Origin: Atopsyche davidsoni
Taxonomy: Eukaryota; Arthropoda; Insecta; Trichoptera; Hydrobiosidae
Reading direction: 5' to 3'
DNA: 64,000 nucleotides
Assembly: GCA_022113835.1 (NCBI GenBank)
Contig: JAILWY010000025.1
Location: forward strand, 8,676,001 to 8,740,000
In this document: one piece after another, positions 1 through 10,230 of the stretch
Position numbering within the stretch: position 1 is the first letter of the stretch
Layout of the letters: each line of letters begins with the position of its first letter
Notes under the pieces: generated by a model
Seen by the model: the letters and a program-made list of their open reading frames with translations, nothing else
Told to the model about the DNA's origin: nothing
Database searches by the model: none
Made by a program: the position numbers and the translations under genes

Positions 1-245
1 TCTAGTGTTACCCCCCCTAGCTTTAATGACGGCGTCCATGCGGTCCTTGATAGACCTCACCAGGGTCACCACCCTTTCCTGAGGTAAGTTCTCCCATTCC
101 TCAACGACGGCATCTTCGAGCACGTGATCCTGCTCCTACCACTCTTCAAGAGTGGTAGGAGCAGGATCACGTGCTCTCACACGGCGTTTCACATCATCCC
201 AGAGGTGCTCGATCGGGTTCAAGTCTGGACTTCGCGCTGGTATAT
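1..245 (-). pseudogene. Tc1-like transposase fragment (C-terminal part)
   Basis: Read on the minus strand, the segment from about 240 down to 175 encodes SPDLNPIEHLWDDVKRRV, the hallmark C-terminal catalytic block of Tc1-family DDE transposases (cut-and-paste transposition at TA). Downstream the frame continues with residues like EEWENLPQERVVTLVRSIKDR, also typical of the Tc1 C-terminus. The reading is broken by a 59-bp palindrome at 118-176, and the window edge cuts off the rest. The N-terminal helix-turn-helix region and the terminal repeats are not visible. Family assignment rests on the motif and is firm; the copy is dead. Confidence 0.85.
118..176. repeat. 59-bp perfect palindrome inside the Tc1 fragment
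   Basis: The 29 bases at 118-146 are the exact reverse complement of 148-176, with a single C at 147 as the centre. It lies inside transposase coding sequence and duplicates part of it in inverted orientation. Such a hairpin could be a template-switch scar or an assembly or library artefact. Confidence 0.9.
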
Positions 246-859
246 TGAAACTATTTCTCTCTACAATTTGCAAGCATTCTTGTGTTTATATTAGCATAAA
301 ACGTATAAATAATGAGGTGTTACCGAGAATACGTATTGATGTATTAATTTTATTATAAATATTTTTTTTTATAGTGTTACATCCAAAAAAAAAAAAATCG
401 ATTCGATATCTCTAATCTTATAATTAAATGAAAAACATTAAACATTGTAAACTTAGCTGTGAATCGGTTTGGCATTTTGTGTAGAATCGTTTGACAAGTG
501 GCGGTACTCCCCGGAAAGGCCGAGTCCCTAAGCATCGCCTCGTCAACGAGCGCGGGGACTTATTGATAATATTAAAAAATTAGTAGCTTATCATAATCCA
601 TTTAAAAAAAAAGTTTACGGGAATATCCCAGCGGTAAACGTGTAAATTGAGTACAACATATAAAAATAACGATGAAGAGACATCTATCTGTAAGTATACA
701 AAACAGAATCATAGCATGCAAAATATTGCACCAAAAAATTGTCCCTTCCTGCATTACCGACACGGCCAACCGCAGAAACAGAACTGATATGGATTACATT
801 CTCGATGATATAAAACATTACGAATTACGAAACATTAAATAAGGGATTTATTTAGTTAA
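246..859. other. Unassigned AT-rich DNA
   Basis: No gene is recognisable. A short GC-rich patch at about 495-560 is embedded in AT-rich sequence and could be a fragment of an unidentified repeat. Confidence 0.5.
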
Positions 860-1790
860 TCGTGGATTCCCTTATATATAGCAAGCGGAAGCACCTAAAT
901 CACTGCAGGCAGGGTGCAGATAGTTCGGCGGAGATCGGTCCAGTATTTGGGCGAGCTCACGGGCCGCATACCTTCCGAAAAGCTACTTCTACTTCTACTA
1001 CTTCCTACGTGGTGGGACCGTTCCAGTCAAGCCGAAATTGCTGGATCTCACGACGCCAAATACTTTTAATTGGATCTGTGCTATTATTAATACCGTTTAT
1101 TGTGATAATATGATTTTTATTGATAAGAGTATCTTCGTGTAATGAAGTTACTTTGATAAGCGATACGTCCGCGCCACTATCTATAATAAGTTTGAATTCT
1201 TCTGAATTTCCAGAATTTGGACCACAGATTTTAATGTACGGGGTGGGCGATTTTATCGATAAGATTGTGCCGTTTAATTTGCATTCTCGCTTTTGACAGG
1301 CTGACAGGATTTAAACTATGATGATTCTCTCTAGATTTGGAATAATTTGTTGAATGATTTTGATCTGGATTATTATTGTTTCGATTAGAGATTAGACGAA
1401 TCATTTTGATTTCGATTATTATTATATTGTCGTTTATAACAATCATTAATAACATGTCCGATCTTCTTGCAGTAAGAACATGACTTTATATTTTGGTATT
1501 TTGAAGTTAAATTAATATGTTAGTCTGCTCCTCTGTTTGTGCAATATCACTAGCTTCTTCAAAACTTGAAGGATTTCTGGCTCTTAATTTAAAACTGTAT
1601 TGACTTAGTACTCAGATCATAAATGTTTGCAAAGCCATTTGTTCTATCATGGCGATTTTACCATCTTTTTCCAAAGGGTTTTTGTTTTCTGCTAATGTGG
1701 CTTTATACAATTGGGAATAGCATTTTTCGACTCGTTGCGTGTAACTGAGGATGGTTTCTAATTGTTGTTGTTTGCAAGATTGTAGTTCAA
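860..1790 (-). pseudogene. Ty3/gypsy gag-protease relic
   Basis: On the minus strand, reading from 1790 downwards, there is capsid-like sequence (LQSCKQQQLETILSYTQRVE and following), then a CCHC-type zinc knuckle (CKKIGHVINDCYK, about 1470-1430), an Asn-rich stretch, and an aspartic protease start with the active-site motif IDSGADVSLI (about 1195-1160). The order gag, zinc knuckle, protease fits a Ty3/gypsy polyprotein. Stops and frame changes show it is dead. The gag frame ends abruptly at 1790, where a TTAA begins the piggyBac-like end, so the piggyBac element probably inserted into gag. No RT, integrase or LTR for this copy is visible. Confidence 0.75.
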
Positions 1791-2249
1791 TTAACCCTTA
1801 ACTGCATGATTTTTTTATTTTTCCGTGAAAAAAATCGTAGAGTTAAGAAATGATGTGTTATTTCAGGGAAAAATAATTTAAAAAATATTTTGTTTATTTT
1901 TCATATGTTTTATAAGAAAAAAACAGAGTGTTATATATCGGTCACATTATGTAGTGGTAAATACATTCCTTTTATATACACAACGTAGCAATTGACTAAC
2001 GAATGACTTTTAATTATCGAAATAAAAGAGTGGTAGGTCTTAAATAGATCTTTATTTTATCTGTGGCAAAAATTACATATAAATTCACAAAAAGAATTTA
2101 TTTATTTGAATACCTCCCAAAAGGGGTAATCTCGATACAAATAGAAAAAAAATGAAAATTAAATTTAGGAATAAAAAAATAAGATAAAATGGTAGTCAAT
2201 TGTTCAGAATGCAAATAAGGACATGCAGTGCAAGGATGAATTAAAATAC

Positions 2250-2639
2250 TGTAACGCGCCGGGTCTCAATAATTAAAAGATGATTTATTTGCACTATTTA
2301 TATTTAACCTATATCATACAGAGTCTTCACAATTATTTATATTAACAACATATTTATATCAACGACACCCGAGGACTATCTCGCGCTCACGGCTCCCGAG
2401 AACTGTCTTTCGAGCACTACTCCCGAGCACTACTCCCGAGGACTCTCTACCGAGCACTCCTTCCGAGGACTCTCTGTCAAGCACTGGCGCCGGTCGTCTT
2501 GTCGCTCGTTCTCCAAGACCGCGTATTGTCGCCCCTAAACGACGGTCGCTCGATCATTCCAGATGTTTCTGGACTATGGACTAGAAGTAGACTCTGGGAG
2601 TAGAATCGCTTCGATCGATTCTATCGCTAGCACGTTACA
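2250..2639. mobile_element. Solo LTR with 4-bp target duplication
   Basis: The 390-bp segment starts TGTAACGCG and ends GCACGTTACA, giving the inverted termini TGTAACG/CGTTACA. ATAC lies directly outside both ends (2246-2249 and 2640-2643), a 4-bp target-site duplication. No internal retrotransposon sequence is attached, so it is a solo LTR left by LTR-LTR recombination. The interior (about 2360-2490) has imperfect repeats of a CCCGAG-ACT type motif. The size of the duplication would fit a Ty3/gypsy element, but the family is not identified. Confidence 0.85.
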
Positions 2640-2681
2640 ATACGATACAATTATTCGTGGAATTTTATGAAGCAGTTCTTC

Positions 2682-3335
2682 TTATTTGTCAGAGGTGCTC
2701 TCTGCTCTAACTGCACTTAATACGAGATACACCGGTGCACTTTGGATATTTGCACCTCTGTCTGATCTCATGTATTGGCCAATGAGCGAACTCATCAGTC
2801 CTGCCGTGGCACATATTTGTTTGTCAACTAATAAATTTGGTTCTTTGGGAATGTTTGAAAATTTGATATTTAGTGCCTCGATTATAGGTCTAATTTTGTG
2901 TAATTTGCCGTATTTTTCATGATCTTTGTCAACAATAGCGAAATTATCATTGAAATGGATAGCTGATTTTATTGATTCAATTTTGTTAATAGACATGGCC
3001 GAGATTATATTTTCTACACCGATATCAGGCCGCCAGTATGATCTCGTATTAGGCAATGGTACCACCGCCATGTATTGCAAAATTCCCAGGAATCTTCTGA
3101 TATAAGTATTCGTTTTGTTTGTTGATGTTCCATATAAATTAGTTTGTTCGCATCGAAAGGAAAAGAGATCTTCATCAATAAAATACTTGAAGAAATCCAA
3201 TGGAGCCGTCATTTTGATCATTTCATCTGCCAACTTTGAAGATCCTTTGAAATTCATCGAATCTTCATCAAATTTTATATTCTTTTTTGCCCATAAAATC
3301 CTATTGTTACTTATCTCTTTAGAATGAATTTTCAA
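2682..3335 (-). pseudogene. piggyBac transposase, N-terminal half
   Basis: An open frame of about 217 codons resembles the N-terminal and central part of piggyBac (DDE_Tnp_1_7) transposases: FLGILQYMAVVPLPNTRSYW, then WRPDIGVENIISAMSINKIE, then the LLVDKQICAT block corresponding to the conserved 'DEQM/DEQI' region near the first catalytic Asp. The frame opens with TTG rather than ATG, and the catalytic core and Cys-rich C-terminus are missing. A solo LTR begins 43 bp beyond the end. It is a truncated, inactive copy. Confidence 0.8.
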
Positions 3336-3355
3336 TGCTGCTTCAGGTTTTGGGT

Positions 3356-3392
3356 TAGGTAATGTTAGGTTAGGTTAGGTTAGGTTAGGTTG
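3356..3392 (+). repeat. Interstitial TTAGG telomere-type repeat
   Basis: About six uninterrupted TTAGG units, preceded by degenerate ones. TTAGG is the ancestral insect telomere repeat. The run is short and internal, so it is either an interstitial telomeric sequence or the tip of a telomere-associated retrotransposon. Confidence 0.8.
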
Positions 3393-3560
3393 GGGTGCGA
3401 AGCCGGACTCAGACCTCCTCGCGGTGTACCCTGGGAGCGGTCTGACTAATCCCAGCCGACCGCCCTGCCGCTGCTAACCTGAGACGCAACCGGGTTCTCC
3501 ATCCAAAACGCCTCTATGGATGGAGACTCAGCCGCGTCAGGGAGCCCACCCAATTAACTT
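3393..3560. other. GC-rich block abutting the TTAGG repeat
   Basis: This stretch is markedly richer in GC than its surroundings and begins exactly where the TTAGG run ends. It has no convincing reading frame. It may be the end of a non-LTR element that targets telomeric repeats, but no RT is present to show this. Confidence 0.4.
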
Positions 3561-3930
3561 GGAATTAGAGATTTAAATTCTATACGTAGCTATTATAAAA
3601 TGTTTGCATACTTGAAACTTTGCTTTTAGATTTATAGAAAAATACAGGATTCTTAGTATTAAATGTGTTTTTTTTTTAGAAAGGCTTCTTAAAGTTTTCA
3701 TCGTAATTGCGGTGTAAGCAATGGTGGTTCTGAGAAAATTTGCTCTGTAATATGCATTAATTAATCGAACAATTTTCTTTGCGTGCTCGTTCATGTCACC
3801 AGGTTAAGGATATCACTCGACACGCAATAGCCTGCATTTAATTAGAGCAAATTTAAAAACATTCTCACCATAAAAATCAATTCCGTACAACCCCTGTTCT
3901 TGCAAACTATTTGCACCCATATATATTTAC
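3561..3930. other. Unassigned AT-rich DNA
   Basis: No gene, repeat or element could be recognised here. Confidence 0.4.
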
Positions 3931-4151
3931 TATCTTGCGCGTTCTATGAGCCTCCAATGCGTAATCTGCGACTCCACTGAGCCTCCATTGAAAATCTTGC
4001 GCGTTCTATGAGCCTCCAATGCGTAATCTGCGCCTCCACTGAGCCTCCATTGAAAATCTTGCGCGTTCTATGAGCCTCCAATGCGTAATCTGCGCCTCCA
4101 CTGAGCCTCCATTGAAAATCTTGCGCGTTCTATGAGCCTCCAATGCGTAAT
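3931..4151. repeat. Short outlying array of the 62-bp minisatellite
   Basis: About 3.5 units of the same 62-bp repeat that forms the large array at 29771-33694, in the same orientation. Every unit here reads ATGCGTAATCTGCG, whereas nearly all units of the big array read ATGCGAAATCTGCG. The outpost is therefore locally homogenised or seeded from a variant unit. Confidence 0.92.
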
Positions 4152-4699
4152 TATTGCGGGACCCGCCCGGGACCGTCTCCGAATTAATTCTGAAAACTTT
4201 CTGAAAAATTCTATAAATTTCTGAGATACGTTTGAGAAAGCCGGGACTTCTAAAAGTCGGCGGTCCTCTTTTGCTTCATCGCAAAATTTTTCGGGCACTA
4301 TTTAAAAAAAATTCATCGGAACCCGAGGGTGGGATTGTTTGTGGATTTTTTTCTAGACTTTTCGTATTCCATTTTGAATGATAAACTTTTGGTAAGTTAA
4401 TAGAATTCTCATTCTTGTCAGAAAGTTTTAAATCATTTTTACAAACTAATAATATTGATTTTATATGTACTTTTATTATACCTCCATCTACTATGTGCAC
4501 CTAGTACAGTAGCATGCAATCCAAACATTATTTAAATTTTAGTGTTTTCATTCTGAATACACCCGAGGTAATATTTTGTATGATTTTCTTAAACAAGAAG
4601 AATCTATTTATTATAATAATTTTGTTTCCCATACACAAATGAGCTTGTTCTGGTGTTTAATTTATTGCAGACCACTGATGCCAGTATGTCAATATTGGT
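4152..4699. other. Unassigned DNA beside the minisatellite outpost
   Basis: A moderately GC-rich stretch (4152-4290) follows the array, then AT-rich DNA. No coding similarity was recognised. Confidence 0.4.
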
Positions 4700-4870
4700 T
4701 GGTTTGTTGGTTCAGTGGTTAAACCGTTGAGTTTCCGGTTCGGTCCCCGCCCTGTAGGTGAATCTCAAATTGGTGTAATTAGACTTGTCCTGTACCTGTC
4801 CTAGACCTGTTTCAGTTTGGTCAAAGAAAATTTGCATTGACATGGCGTGTGCTTATTATTTTTACACATT
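4700..4870 (+). mobile_element. Possible tRNA-derived SINE
   Basis: An A-box-like TGGTTCAGTGG at 4708-4718 and a B-box-like GGTTCGGTCCC at 4737-4747 are 18 bp apart edge to edge, followed by a non-tRNA tail ending in AT-rich DNA. No intact tRNA cloverleaf was found, so a tRNA-related SINE head is the better reading. One copy only in the window, so the family is unproven. Confidence 0.45.
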
Positions 4871-6059
4871 CATTTACATTAATTTATTTATATATATATA
4901 TACACATGACCCAAGACTTCGTGAGAAGTGTGTTAATCATTTGTTAAAAAATTAGTTATACGTATAAAATTACAAAATGTCTTGTAATAAATCTTGTATT
5001 TTAAGACTACATACTTTGATTCACAAAAATAAGTACAAAATCAATGTTTTTTTTTATAGAACCTTCAAATAATGTACGCTGACAATTTTGATCTGAGGGA
5101 ACACTGCCTGAAGACAATTTTGAAAGCCAATTTTTCACATCTAACATCTGTTGCCGTCGTGTTTTTAATTTTCTTTTCCTCTCTAACGGATCCTACAAGG
5201 GACAAGGGATGGAAAAAAACAATGATAAACTTTTTTCATTAAAATTGCCCTCAAAATTATTTACTTAGAATTTTTCTTTTATTAAGATGGTAAGCGGAAT
5301 ATCTTATTAAATATTTATTTAGGGCTCGGGTTTTTTTTTGAATTTTTCTTCCCCTCTTCGATGTTTTCAGATTGTTTTTGTATGACGCCCTTAAAATAAT
5401 AAGCTTTACAAAGAATATTTTTAGGCATCTAATCCCGTTTGTACCTACAGAAAATGTGGGTTTTTTCAGATTTTTCATTGTCGTCGTTGATTGATCTGAT
5501 CAATTGGTGTATTTTACTGTCTCAACTTTAGGATCTAACGCTTGCCAAATGCTGTTTTGAAGATTAAATATTTATTAATATTGCTACGGTATTTACAAAG
5601 GCTAGTAAAGTAAATATTTCACTACAGGTATTTATTTTTAAGCTTTGAATTGAAATTTCAATTTTACAATAAGATATGTGAAGGTTTTTGATTTTATATA
5701 GTTAAGACTTTACTGTTTATTTTATGTTTTTTAATGAAAATATTTTTATTATATATTGAACTGTGACACAAAATCAAGGTTTTTTCTTTAAAAAAAACAT
5801 TCTCTTCGATCGAAAATCATATCATCATAAATATTTAGGTCGTGTCTTCAATACTGTTGGGCTTCCATGTGCCGCGCATGAGACGCTCATCGGAATTCAC
5901 GTCGCGGCCACGCGGTCAGGTCTAGGGTCCCGTGGACCTCTGCTTGCTTGGTGCTTTCTCATATTAAAGAAAGTAAAATACATCAAAATTAACAAGTTTT
6001 TATCCCTTTGACGAAGAAAAGAAAAAAATGTATTTCCGCAAAAAAAATCTTATATAGAA
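4871..6059. other. Unassigned AT-rich DNA
   Basis: No recognisable gene. A GC-richer patch at about 5840-5960 contains an 82-codon open frame with no known similarity that I can see. Confidence 0.4.
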
Positions 6060-6110
6060 TTTTTCCTTCTTGAGGATGCTCCCGGACCGAAACGTTAGAA
6101 AACTAAAATC
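6060..6110 (+). mobile_element. Penelope-type hammerhead-like relic
   Basis: The sequence GAGGATGCTCCCGGACCGAA followed by ACGTTAG resembles the hammerhead-ribozyme core found in many Penelope-like elements (a GATG block, a small hairpin, then GAAAC). It is an isolated relic with no adjacent reverse transcriptase. Confidence 0.35.
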
Positions 6111-8756
6111 AAAACGTAGCACAGCACCTAATAAATATAACATCTAATGCTCATATCTTAAAACCTACGAACACAATACCTACAACTCCATTAACAGTGT
6201 GAGTTAAATGTGTTCATAGATTTTGGCAATCATTATTGTATTCAATGTATGGCTGGTTGAGTTTACTGAAAATATTTCCTGTATCAATATTGAAAAATTT
6301 GAAAATGAAAAACAAGACATAGCACAACACCGAAGAACAAAGAAAACCGTATGTAAGTTTGTGGTGAGTTTTACCATATTAAATATAAACATATTGCTGT
6401 TTTATAAACATTCTTTAAGATCGAATGAATTGCATCAATCATTGGTATGCGCTGTAGAGTTGATAAGATATAGTGTCCAATTACACAGAATAATCTTATT
6501 TGTGCGTACATTTAACTGGCAAAAAAAAAGCATTAACGAAAGCAAGACAGGAATGATCAAGTGAAATTTATTATCAGTATGAGAAAGAGTAATTTTATGT
6601 GAAAGTCATAAAAGTGCCCGTGAAGCACGCAATCAAAGAAAAAATATGCCGCAATAAAAATGATTTTCGGTTTTTTCACAATGAGCTCGGCTGCGCGGGC
6701 AGGCGTAATGAAATTTAAGATTTTAAACAATAAAACAGCAAATTTATCGCGGCCGTTTTACCTCCCGATCCATTCCGAGTGACGATTTCTCAAGTTTTAT
6801 CGCCGCCTCTAAATCATTCGATGAATTTATTATATTCCCGTTTCGTTTACATTTTCATGCGATGAAAAGTAATTTTCAGATAGATTGTTAAATGTAATAT
6901 TCTTGAGATACATTGTAGTAACCTTGTGTTGGATAGTTTTGTCAGTGGTTGTTAATAAAATTATATTCATGATAATATAGCATATAGATTTCGTTGGTTG
7001 TTCGACGTTTTAACTTCGGTGCTAGATCCGTTTTCTAGTTATTAACTTATTTGGAATTGAGCGCACTGCTCTGAGAAACCATCAAGCAATGATCGTCGAG
7101 TTGAGCAGTCAAGCCTTCATTTCTAGGCAACTGTATGTGTGTACTCTCATCGAGGTTGGTATATAAATAACACTTAAATGCAAAGTTAGTGATAGCCGAG
7201 AACTTTGAGGACACAAATATACTATTGAAGTCAGAGTGTGTACTTCCGCTCAAGTAAACGAGCTATAACAAATTTCAATGTAAAATCTACATATTTAAAA
7301 TTTGTTTGCGATATTTTGTGATACAAAATCTGTTTAGCATTTAAATCGGTATTTTTTTAAAATTCTACATTGAGATTTTTGAGGAAATTAATTTTTAGAA
7401 CACTAATTGCTCGGTTTACTGTGGGGATCATTAATTTGAAAGTTATTCTGTATTTTGACAGGAACCAGTTAGTTTCCACTCAGCCGACTTCCGGAAAATA
7501 TTAATTTCACATTTCACAGCTTTTAGCTTTGAAAAAGTTCGTATTTATTAAAAACTCGGAAACTTTTCATCAGAGTATGCAAAACTGGAATCATATCGCC
7601 TCTAATCCATCATGGGCTGCCGAGTTCAATATACATCTTCTTTTTGGCATTCAAGGGTATGAATGCCTGGTGGAATAAACATGTGAAAATCGTAAAAAAA
7701 AGCATAAAAACGGTCGATTCTATCTCTATGCAAATTTCCGTGGTCACTGAAAGTCCGACCAAGTCTCCTTCCTTGCCCCACTTGTGGACACAGACGGGGA
7801 GTTGATAACCATCTCCTCTGTGGAAAATATCTGGAAAAAAATCAGTTTACAAATATTGTTTAAGAAAAGTAGTAATCTTCTATACTAAACAACATATAAA
7901 AACACTGGCCAATGTCTGAAGAAGCTTTTAAGGCTCAAAAGCGCTCAAAAATCAAAGTGACTGTAATCGATTAGATTTTTGTTCATAAATATTTTAAAAC
8001 CTTTTAAAAAAGAAGCTATATTTAAATCTATTAGGTATAATTTTACGGGTGAATTAAAGCTTATCCTCAAAATTAAGAAGAAATAATAATCAAATCTAGT
8101 TAAAACATATATATAAGCAAATAAAGCTGAAACTCTGCATGTTTTAGATGAAATAGTTGAGATGAATATAAAAAATAAAAAATAAAATTTTTTACAAGAG
8201 AAATTTCGATATCAAACAAAAGTCATCTTATCATAAAATGTTTATTTTATAATTATGTATTGCTAATTTAAGATTAAACTATGAAAAACGGAACATGTAT
8301 GTGTGCCTGTGTGTGTGTGTGTGTGTGTAAACATATATTTTTATTGAAAACTAAAACACTTATTGCATCAGTAGAGCAATAAAATAAAAAAATATCCACT
8401 ATGCACTCAGACTTTTATCTTTCTTACATAAAAAAAAAACATTATAGAAATGAGCTTCCTCGATACGTCATAATAATCTTTCAAACATAACGGCAACGCA
8501 GCTCTGAGGACGTATCCATAGCGGAGTTAGGAAATGGCCAAAGTAAGCACATTACGTCCTCAAAAAGGCTTCCCCATAGCGCGGCCTGGACGCTCTCCGG
8601 AGTATCGGAAGTCGCGCTGCAAAAACTTTCGCGACAGATCATTCGGGGCATGTGCGGAGGGCGACCGGAGCCTGATTTATGTGCGTCCTGATACCTCCTA
8701 ACGAATTTCCGATTTTATTTCCGCGATATCTGAGAATAAAACAGATCTTCAAACAT
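6111..8756. other. Unassigned AT-rich DNA
   Basis: No gene could be supported. Overlapping open frames on both strands at 6204-6564 look like chance frames. A GC-rich patch at 8490-8690 may be a fragment of an unidentified element. Confidence 0.4.
8305..8328. repeat. (GT)n microsatellite
   Basis: About ten GT units, preceded by interrupted GT-rich sequence. Confidence 0.9.
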
Positions 8757-9349
8757 ACGACGACGCTCCGATAAGTGCCTACAAATGAAAAACGAAAATT
8801 TTGTAAAAGTGTCCTATGAGCTCGATACACTTGACCCAGCGATGCTCCAACTTCTTTAACGCATCTGAAAAATACGTTTTCTCGAGGTCTGGAAAGTAGG
8901 CCTCCGTGGCGGCGATGACTTCCTCATTCGACTTAAATTTCTGCCCGGCGAGTGACTTTTTCAAGGAAACAAAAATATAAATCGCACGGGGCCAAATCTG
9001 GAGAATACGGTGGATGCGGGAGCAGTTCGTAGTGAATTGCACTAAAGTGTGAGCCGGTGCGTTGTCATGGTGGTAAGCACTTTTTTCTTCACCAAATGAG
9101 GCCGTTTTTTCTGCAATTCGGCACAGTAGAGCCCTGTGACCGTTTTGCTCTTCTCCAGGTAGTCAATGTAGATCACACCTTGTGAATTCCAGAAAACAGT
9201 GGCCATCACCTTTCCGGTCAATAGGACAGTCTTCGCTTTCTTCGGAGCACGTTCGCCGGGTGAAGTCCACTGTTTCGACTGTTCCTTGGTCTCTGGTGTG
9301 TACCCGTGGATCCTTATCGTCCTAGTGTGTACTTATCAGACCGCCCTCA
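8757..9349 (-). mobile_element. Internally deleted mariner element
   Basis: The right end reads ACTTATCAGACCGCCCTC and the left end CGCTCCGATAAGTGCC, matching as inverted repeats the termini of the second mariner at 14580. In between, on the minus strand, is the middle and end of a mariner transposase: HGYTPETKEQSKQW, then PKKAKTVL, then KVMATVFWNSQGVIYIDYLE (the conserved 'VFWD' block, here Asn), then KKRPHLVKKK, and near the C-terminus EAYFPDLEKTYFSDALKKLE. The N-terminal DNA-binding part is gone, with the terminal repeat joined almost directly to the middle. Frameshifts are present. It is non-autonomous. Confidence 0.85.
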
Positions 9350-9660
9350 TATGTTCGCTGCTTGATATATACCCGTATATCTAGATTTTCATAATTAGAT
9401 ATTTTATCATAAATGTGTTGCAGCCGTTGTTATTAGGAAAACTGTGTTCTTGAATGTAAATCAACGAATTGTCGTCATATTATTCCCCGCACTGAGGGAT
9501 AGTCTCAAAATCTTGTCCGAAATAGAAGCATCGGAAATTTTAGAAGAAATGAAGCAACATTCATTTCAAAAATATATAAATCAAATAAAGCTTATTTGAA
9601 GATATGTAAAGAATATATTTGGGTATTTTTTTTTTAAACGACGAAATTTTTGTACCATTC
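9350..9660. other. Unassigned AT-rich DNA
   Basis: No recognisable feature between the mariner end and the poly(T) tract. Confidence 0.4.
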
Positions 9661-10230
9661 CTTTTTTTTTTTTTTTTTTTTTTTTGTGTTGGAGTTTGCA
9701 ACCCGCACTCAGGCATTAGAATAACATACTACAACTGGGTTGCGGGCGCGTATCCGTTTATTCGGGCCTCCTTGAAGGCATAAGAAGAGGAGAAAAACAT
9801 ATACAGAATATAGGGGAAAACAATACATGGAAAAAAACTCATCTTCTTAGGCCTTCAAGGACCTTCTTCGTGTCTCGTCCTCTTGTGCTCCCGCCGCTGG
9901 GTAGCAGCGGGCCCAGAAGAGGACGCTGTTCTTTCTTGCCCGATGCGCTCGCGGGAGTCGTGCGGATGGGAGAAGTAATTCGCACGTCTCACGCTGTCCG
10001 CTCCCTGGTGCCCTCCTTGGGCGGCGCGCATCAGGCCCTTCCCTGGTGTTGGTGGTCTCGTGTCGTTAGGGCGTCAGGGCCCAGCGGTTGGGCCGCTGGT
10101 GGGCTCCCTGTCGCGACTGTGTTTCCTCGTGGTCTTCGGTTCCTGCCACAAGCGCTGCGGCGGGACCCGGAGACGCTGTTCCGTGTTGCCCGGGTGCTCG
10201 CGGAAGACGTGCAGAAAGTTACGCAAATTA
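9661..10230 (-). mobile_element. GC-rich probable non-LTR retrotransposon tail
   Basis: A run of about 25 T at 9661-9685 is followed by a strongly GC-rich block to about 10220, the reverse of its AT-rich surroundings. Read on the minus strand this is a GC-rich body ending in a poly(A) tail, the layout of a 5'-truncated LINE insertion. A block beginning GGACGCTGTTC and a similar one beginning GGAGACGCTGTTCC suggest internal repetition. No reverse transcriptase motif was found, so the clade is unknown. Confidence 0.5.

Larger units (their letters stand above)
1791..3340 (-). mobile_element. piggyBac-like element relic (3' end to transposase)
   Basis: TTAA at 1791-1794 is followed by CCCTTAACTGCATGA, a typical piggyBac-type terminus. 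A piggyBac transposase fragment in the expected orientation lies at 2682-3335. The stretch between is interrupted by a solo LTR at 2250-2639. The other terminus was not found; TTAGG-type repeats start just beyond 3355. Joining the terminus and the transposase into one element is inference from spacing and orientation. Confidence 0.55.

Noticed and set aside
4708..4747. A functional tRNA gene
   Set aside because: A- and B-box-like words are present, but no acceptor or anticodon stem pairs could be built; a SINE head is more likely.
6204..6564. Overlapping frames of 62 and 113 codons on opposite strands
   Set aside because: AT-rich, no recognisable domain, opposite-strand overlap and no splice context.
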